This document shows, piece by piece, positions 59,825-64,000 of a DNA stretch of 64,000 nt. The position numbers were made by a program, and so were the translations under genes. The notes below the pieces were generated by a model. The model saw only the letters and a list, made by a program, of their open reading frames with translations, was not told the origin of the DNA and made no database searches. How positions within the stretch are numbered: the first letter of the stretch is position 1; each line of letters opens with the position of its first letter. The DNA is from Petrimonas sulfuriphila (lineage in GTDB: Bacteria; Bacteroidota; Bacteroidia; Bacteroidales; Dysgonomonadaceae), in the NCBI RefSeq assembly GCF_051201015.1, contig NZ_JBPEHI010000003.1; one strand, written 5' to 3'.

Positions 59825-60847
59825 TCAATTAAAATCGTCAGAAAACCTGTTTATTTCCTGATCACTCATATCTCCGGCAATAATAACCTTGTGTTTAAAA
59901 GTTACTCTCTCACCGCTGGACAACTTCAATTCAACCGGGTCCGAATTCTTATCCACGACCTTTCCCCCCAGATTGTTGGCTGCAAATAATCCACAACCTC
60001 TTGCGTGAGACCATGCCGGATAATTAGGGTTGTTTTTATTGTCCATGATAACGATGGTGATTGTTTCGCCTTCCTTATCAGCTTTTAAAGCAACCCATTT
60101 GCTCCTTTTTCCCCAGACGTCTCCCCCTGTTAAACCTTCTGCATTTCTGTAGAATCCATTTACACCTTCGTTATTCAGGGCCGGAGTTTCTGTTACATTT
60201 CCGTTTGCATCTAAAAACTTCTCAGCTTTTTGAGTCGGTTCCTCGAAAGTTCTGTCTACCCTCAAACCGATCAGCCCTTCTTTGTTCCCTGTAAAAGTTA
60301 CTTCCTTATTTGCTGTCAGTTCTGTAACTCTTTCAATCGTCCTGATATCGTTTTTCAGCCCTTCAAAGATGTAGGTCGTCTTTTCATTCAATAAAATACT
60401 TCCATTATTATCTGTCCATTTTGATTGAACAACCAATCTCCCTTTCCGGTTATCTGCTTCAATAACTTTATCAAACAAAATTATCCCATATTTATCTTTA
60501 TCTTCCGGTTTTATGGAATAGGAGTTATTCCAGAAATCAAGTCCGTTTACATCCCCGAAATTAAACCATAATCCAATGTGATGTGGATGATCGGTTCTCT
60601 CAAAAGGCCTTGGATTCAAGGGGAACCCTCTTGTGATAAATTTTCCGGAGGGTGTTTTTATAGGATAAAGACATGGCTTTTCCAGGTTTTCCGGATAAAT
60701 AAACGATGTAAAATAAATATCGTTTACGTATACCTCAACTGCCTTTTTTTCTTCGCTGACATTAAACCTGACGTTTGTTGAAGTGCCTTGGCAGCTTACA
60801 TGCATTATCAGCGCTGCAATGATTAGGGCTTTAACTGTTTTTTTCAT
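59825..60847 (-). CDS. DUF6807/PmoA-like lipoprotein
   Basis: 340 residues with a lipobox-like start (ALIIAALIMHVSC, Cys20). The signature GFPLNPRPFERTDHPHHIGLWFNFG (about 73-97) and VNGLDFWNNS, together with GLIGLRVDRTFEEPTQ and HARGCGLFAANNLGG, belong to the PmoA/DUF6807 family. Despite the methane-oxygenase name in databases, such proteins occur mainly beside glycan-use genes in Bacteroidota and Planctomycetota, and no oxygenase activity is implied. The beta-rich sequence and the conserved HPHH suggest a carbohydrate-active or binding role (inference). Last gene of the locus. Confidence 0.82.
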   Translation of the reverse strand: MKKTVKALIIAALIMHVSCQGTSTNVRFNVSEEKKAVEVYVNDIYFTSFIYPENLEKPCLYPIKTPSGKFITRGFPLNPRPFERTDHPHHIGLWFNFGDVNGLDFWNNSYSIKPEDKDKYGIILFDKVIEADNRKGRLVVQSKWTDNNGSILLNEKTTYIFEGLKNDIRTIERVTELTANKEVTFTGNKEGLIGLRVDRTFEEPTQKAEKFLDANGNVTETPALNNEGVNGFYRNAEGLTGGDVWGKRSKWVALKADKEGETITIVIMDNKNNPNYPAWSHARGCGLFAANNLGGKVVDKNSDPVELKLSSGERVTFKHKVIIAGDMSDQEINRFSDDFN

Positions 60848-60893
60848 TTTCTAAATTATAAAATTTGATAGATAGTTCTAATGAATTAACGCT

Positions 60894-62756
60894 TTACATT
60901 GATCCGTAATCATACCCGGGAGGCAACATATCTTTTGTTATGTTTCTGAAATTATTGACCTGATTTTGAGGAAGAGGCTTTATATAGTGACTATCATTGA
61001 CGTAGTCTTTCCATCTTTGAATATTATCAACAGTTTCTTCTCTGCTTTTAGGATTGTATTTTTTGATTCTGTCTACTAGTTTGCGTGTTCTTTTCAAAAT
61101 GAAAAAGTTGTTGAACTCCATACCCAATTCTCTTTGATATTCATCTATTATAAAATCAATATCAATAACTCCTTTTTTATAAACATCAGCATCAGCCAAG
61201 TTCGTAAAGGATCTTTCCCATATAGGTTTGAGAGCAGCATAAACAGACTCATCTCCTAAGTTAAGCTTCCAGTTGCACTCTGCCACGATTAAGTGCATTT
61301 CCGGTAGTCTTATCAATATTGCATTTGCATTTCCAGTCTCCTGTTTACCCATTTCGGTCCTCGATCTGTCATAAAACTTTTTCAGGCTGTAGTATCTGCT
61401 TCTATGTTTAAGAGGACCCCCATAGTATTCGGACGAAGGATCATCCATATCAAATACTTCGTTTAATCCATCTAAAAAATAAGCATGGGGATCTCCTGAA
61501 GCCACCCAGTCGCTATATCTTTTATCTTCTTCAGCGGTAATTGCTCTTATTGGCATATAACATACTGTATCTGTAATGTTTACAGGAGGAGCCTTGTCGT
61601 CATCAATTTTTACGTACAACGTTTCAAAATTGGCAAGCTTACGTTTATCGTTATCCGCATACATGGTTATCCAATGAAAATTAGGCATTATATGCCTGTA
61701 TTCTCTGCCATAAAACATTGAGTGAGAAGGCATTGAGTATTTAAGTGTTTTTCCATCAGTGTTTATTCGAGTGACAACCAGCGATTTTGTGGAGGCGGTT
61801 GTTGTTCCGTTATTGTTTATATGCATTACGGATGTTTCGCTTGTGCGGCCTATCCCAGGTCTGTGAAAATATTGAGCAGGATCGTTAAACATCTTATCGG
61901 TTGTCCATTGTACAGCCCATATAATTTCATCGCTTGTTTTGTTGTATGCATTGAAAACTTCGCTATATTCATTTTCCATTTTATAGCCATAATCGCTAAT
62001 TACACTTAACGCTAAATTCTTAGCCTCGGTATAAAGGCTTTCAATCGAAGCATATCCTAATTTTGAATGTAAATTGTATTCCGGTTGTGAGCTATATTCA
62101 GAGTTCGAATATCCAGAAATTGCCAATAAGAATCTTGCTTTTAGTGCTTTAGCTGCTCCTTGTGTGAGTTTTCCGATTTCTTTGACTTCCGCTTTTATTG
62201 GTAATTTCTCAATCGCATAATTTACATCTTTCAGAATTTGTGTATAGAAAAACTCAACAGACTGTTGATTTATATTAAGCATCTCCGGGTCATATTCTGT
62301 ATAAACCTTATCTTGGAAATGGCCGTACTTGCCCCATACCTCTACTTGAATTTGGTAAAAGAAAGCCCTTAATAACCTTATTTCTGCCAGATAAATTTCT
62401 TTTGTTTGATTGTCCGGATTCTCACCAATAATCTTCTCAAGGCGATTAATAATCATAATACCTTTATGTAAATTCGCAAAGACATCGTTTAATGAATCCC
62501 AGCTAACGTTTGCTGCCTGATCGTAGGAATTATTCATTGATGAAGCGTTTTCAACCAAATCACCAAAGTAATTAAGACGAAACATGTGATGTTGGTATAA
62601 TGCTCTGCATACAGTATATACACCACCAACTCCTTCATATAACCCCTGCTCTGTCTCATAGTAATTTTCGGTCATCTGGCTCTTGGATTCTTCTTTTAAA
62701 AAATCTTGACATCCAAAAAGAGTTAATGCAAATATAAAGAAAACTAACTTTTTCAT
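60894..62756 (-). CDS. SusD/RagB-family glycan-binding lipoprotein (second locus)
   Basis: 620 residues, larger than the SusD at 3113. Lipobox LTLFGC (Cys16). TPR-like helices are seen in EIRLLRAFFYQIQVEVWGKYGHF (about 125-147) and GAAKALKARFLLAISGYSNSEY (about 200-221). The C-terminal block LIRLPEMHLIVAECNWKLN, then ELGMEFNNFFILKRTRKLVDRI and YIKPLPQNQVNN, is normal for the family. It lies 22 bp after the truncated SusC gene and 46 bp before the DUF6807 gene. Confidence 0.94.
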   Translation of the reverse strand: MKKLVFFIFALTLFGCQDFLKEESKSQMTENYYETEQGLYEGVGGVYTVCRALYQHHMFRLNYFGDLVENASSMNNSYDQAANVSWDSLNDVFANLHKGIMIINRLEKIIGENPDNQTKEIYLAEIRLLRAFFYQIQVEVWGKYGHFQDKVYTEYDPEMLNINQQSVEFFYTQILKDVNYAIEKLPIKAEVKEIGKLTQGAAKALKARFLLAISGYSNSEYSSQPEYNLHSKLGYASIESLYTEAKNLALSVISDYGYKMENEYSEVFNAYNKTSDEIIWAVQWTTDKMFNDPAQYFHRPGIGRTSETSVMHINNNGTTTASTKSLVVTRINTDGKTLKYSMPSHSMFYGREYRHIMPNFHWITMYADNDKRKLANFETLYVKIDDDKAPPVNITDTVCYMPIRAITAEEDKRYSDWVASGDPHAYFLDGLNEVFDMDDPSSEYYGGPLKHRSRYYSLKKFYDRSRTEMGKQETGNANAILIRLPEMHLIVAECNWKLNLGDESVYAALKPIWERSFTNLADADVYKKGVIDIDFIIDEYQRELGMEFNNFFILKRTRKLVDRIKKYNPKSREETVDNIQRWKDYVNDSHYIKPLPQNQVNNFRNITKDMLPPGYDYGSM

Positions 62757-62778
62757 ATTTTTCTGTTTATAAAGTATT

Positions 62779-64000
62779 TTAAAAATTTAAATTAATACCC
62801 ATCACGTAGGATGATGGAATTGTGTACATTGTGTTTGGTTGTTCCGGATTAACATCAGGAGGACAAGATTTGTAAAAGTAAAAGGGATTGCTTGCCTGGA
62901 AATAGATCCTTAGTTTTTTTAGGTCAACTTTGGAGAAAAAGCTACTAAGATCATATCCTAAGGAGATATTTTGCATTTTTATGAAATCGCCGTTAAAAAT
63001 CGACAACGTGCCGTTAAATTTGTGTGACTGAGCCGTGTGCGCCCTCGGCCAATCATTTGTCGGGTTAAGTGGTGTCCACCAGTCAACAGCGTCAATCATC
63101 ATTTTGTCAGCATTCCATTCTTGAGTGTAATTGCTTGCAGTGATAAGATGGCCAAATTGGCCAACGATATTGAATGAAAAGTCAATATTTTTATATTTCA
63201 AATTGTTTTGAAGAGAGGTAATCCACTTTGGTTCTTTTTGTCCCAGAATAAATCGGTCGTTATCTGTGAAAGCAAGGTCACCGTCTCTGTCGATTAATTT
63301 TATTTCCCCGGGCTCCATTTTGTATTTTTTTGCTTCCTCAGCTTCTTCAATTTGCCAAATCCCCGTCTTTTTATGATCCCAGATAACACTTATCGGATGA
63401 CCTATAAACCATCGATTTCCTCTGTTGTCTTTCCCATCGGCTAAATCTATGATTTTGTTCCAATTCCTTGAAGTCATGGAGCTGATGTTCCACTTGAATT
63501 CTTTTCTTGAAATCAATTCGGAAGATAAGGATATTTCGACCCCTTTATTGGATGTTTTGCCAATATTTTGCCAAATATTACTGAATCCCGTGCTCTGAGG
63601 TATTGATCGCTGCATAAGAAGATCTTCATTAATAGTGCTGTATAGTTCAATACCCCCTGATAATTTATTTTTTAAGATGTTAAAATCAAGTCCAGTATTC
63701 CATGTTTTTGAAACCTCCCATCCCAGCCTCTTGTTGGCTATTCCGCTTGGTTGCCAGGTATAAATTCCATTTCCTGCCCAACTATAAGCGCCTTGTGTTA
63801 AAGTAGTAAGTGTTTGATAAGCTGATATGGCTTGATTTCCTACTTCACCGTAGCTGCCTCTCAGCTTGAGAACCGTAAAAAGGGACTGATTTTTCATAAA
63901 TTCCTCTTCAGTCAACACCCATGCCATCGACATGGATGGGAAAGTTCTCCATTTGTTACCTTCAGCCAACCGGGAAGACCCGTCTGTTCGAACTGCAAAA
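62779..64000 (-). CDS. SusC/RagA TonB-dependent transporter, C-terminal part (cut by window edge)
   Basis: Open to the right edge: reading back from 64000 the frame gives FAVRTDGSSRLAEGNKWRTFP, the usual SusC segment (F.VR.DGSS.F...NKWG.FPS). No real start is present; a TTG at 63969 is internal. About 406 codons of the barrel are visible, including NLGLDF-type strands (TWNTGLDFNILKNKLSG), GNKGVEIS-type (SNKGVEISLSSEL) and the terminal SSYVMGINLNF with a final Phe. The plug, N-terminal domains and any sigma or FecR genes lie outside. Paired with the SusD at 60894. Confidence 0.93.
   Translation of the reverse strand, partial: FAVRTDGSSRLAEGNKWRTFPSMSMAWVLTEEEFMKNQSLFTVLKLRGSYGEVGNQAISAYQTLTTLTQGAYSWAGNGIYTWQPSGIANKRLGWEVSKTWNTGLDFNILKNKLSGGIELYSTINEDLLMQRSIPQSTGFSNIWQNIGKTSNKGVEISLSSELISRKEFKWNISSMTSRNWNKIIDLADGKDNRGNRWFIGHPISVIWDHKKTGIWQIEEAEEAKKYKMEPGEIKLIDRDGDLAFTDNDRFILGQKEPKWITSLQNNLKYKNIDFSFNIVGQFGHLITASNYTQEWNADKMMIDAVDWWTPLNPTNDWPRAHTAQSHKFNGTLSIFNGDFIKMQNISLGYDLSSFFSKVDLKKLRIYFQASNPFYFYKSCPPDVNPEQPNTMYTIPSSYVMGINLNF

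Noticed and set aside
62779..63969. TTG at 63969 as the start of a 396-residue protein
   Set aside because: The frame stays open upstream with conserved SusC residues (FAVRTDGSSR), so the gene continues past the window edge.
1..64000. tRNA, rRNA, insertion sequence or prophage genes
   Set aside because: Gaps between genes were read on both strands; no cloverleaf, transposase or phage protein was recognised.

Overview
The window comes from a Bacteroidota chromosome, most likely an anaerobic Bacteroidales of the Dysgonomonadaceae/Porphyromonadaceae kind (family placement is inference). Signs seen in the sequence are SusC/SusD pairs, an ECF sigma/FecR pair feeding an STN-domain SusC, a type IX secretion C-terminal signal, BlaR-like M56 proteins fused to TonB domains, repeated TAnnTTTG promoter elements (the Bacteroidota -7 box, twice with a TTTG box exactly 19 bp upstream), and an [FeFe]-hydrogenase maturation operon.

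Layout. 1-10014 (minus strand): a glycan-utilisation locus, read as ECF sigma - FecR - SusC - SusD - (alpha/alpha)6 glycosidase - five-bladed-propeller glycosidase - the start of a GH127-like beta-L-arabinofuranosidase that runs off the left edge. 10269-15604 (plus): TldD (with a Tat-like signal), its TldE/PmbA partner, and a class A penicillin-binding protein. 15631-21725 (minus): a TPR protein, then a BlaI repressor with two M56 metallopeptidase/TonB fusions under a probable BlaI operator. 21860-23979 (minus): serA and serC, ended by a clear terminator. 23980-24408: a gene-free stretch made of degenerate repeats. 24409-28358 (plus): recR, a membrane protein, a GNAT, a TsaC/Sua5 protein and a ClC transporter. 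28370-30628: a T9SS-secreted serine protease, divergent from a TIGR02757/DUF2400 gene. 31508-33712 (minus): prfB with a programmed +1 frameshift, and a lipoprotein NlpC/P60-LysM hydrolase. 33894-39906 (plus): a HAD hydrolase, a SAM-II-type riboswitch with metK, LOG, DUF4271, hemD, rnpA, yidD and tatD. 39935-48271: RNase H1 and a small membrane protein, a C1B peptidase, murF, two unknown membrane proteins, two metallophosphoesterases and a LysO transporter split in two. 48526-53209 (plus): an outer-membrane receptor, trmD, and a radical SAM/SPASM enzyme with its partner lipoprotein. 53400-58454: tyrosine phenol-lyase facing hydE-hydF-hydG. 58544-59629: a TerC protein. 59764-64000 (minus): a second glycan locus (SusC cut by the right edge, SusD, DUF6807/PmoA-like lipoprotein, terminator).

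The best candidate for an under-described system is the lipoprotein/radical SAM pair at 51783-53209. Also notable are the M56-TonB fusions, one of which carries the same ten-residue LDEVVVVGYG motif that marks the TonB-box/plug entry of SusC proteins, and the juxtaposition of two tyrosine-cleaving enzymes (TPL and HydG), with tpl and hydE overlapping tail to tail by 52 bp. No tRNA, rRNA, CRISPR array, insertion sequence or prophage gene was seen. Both glycan loci look more AT-rich than the housekeeping genes between them.
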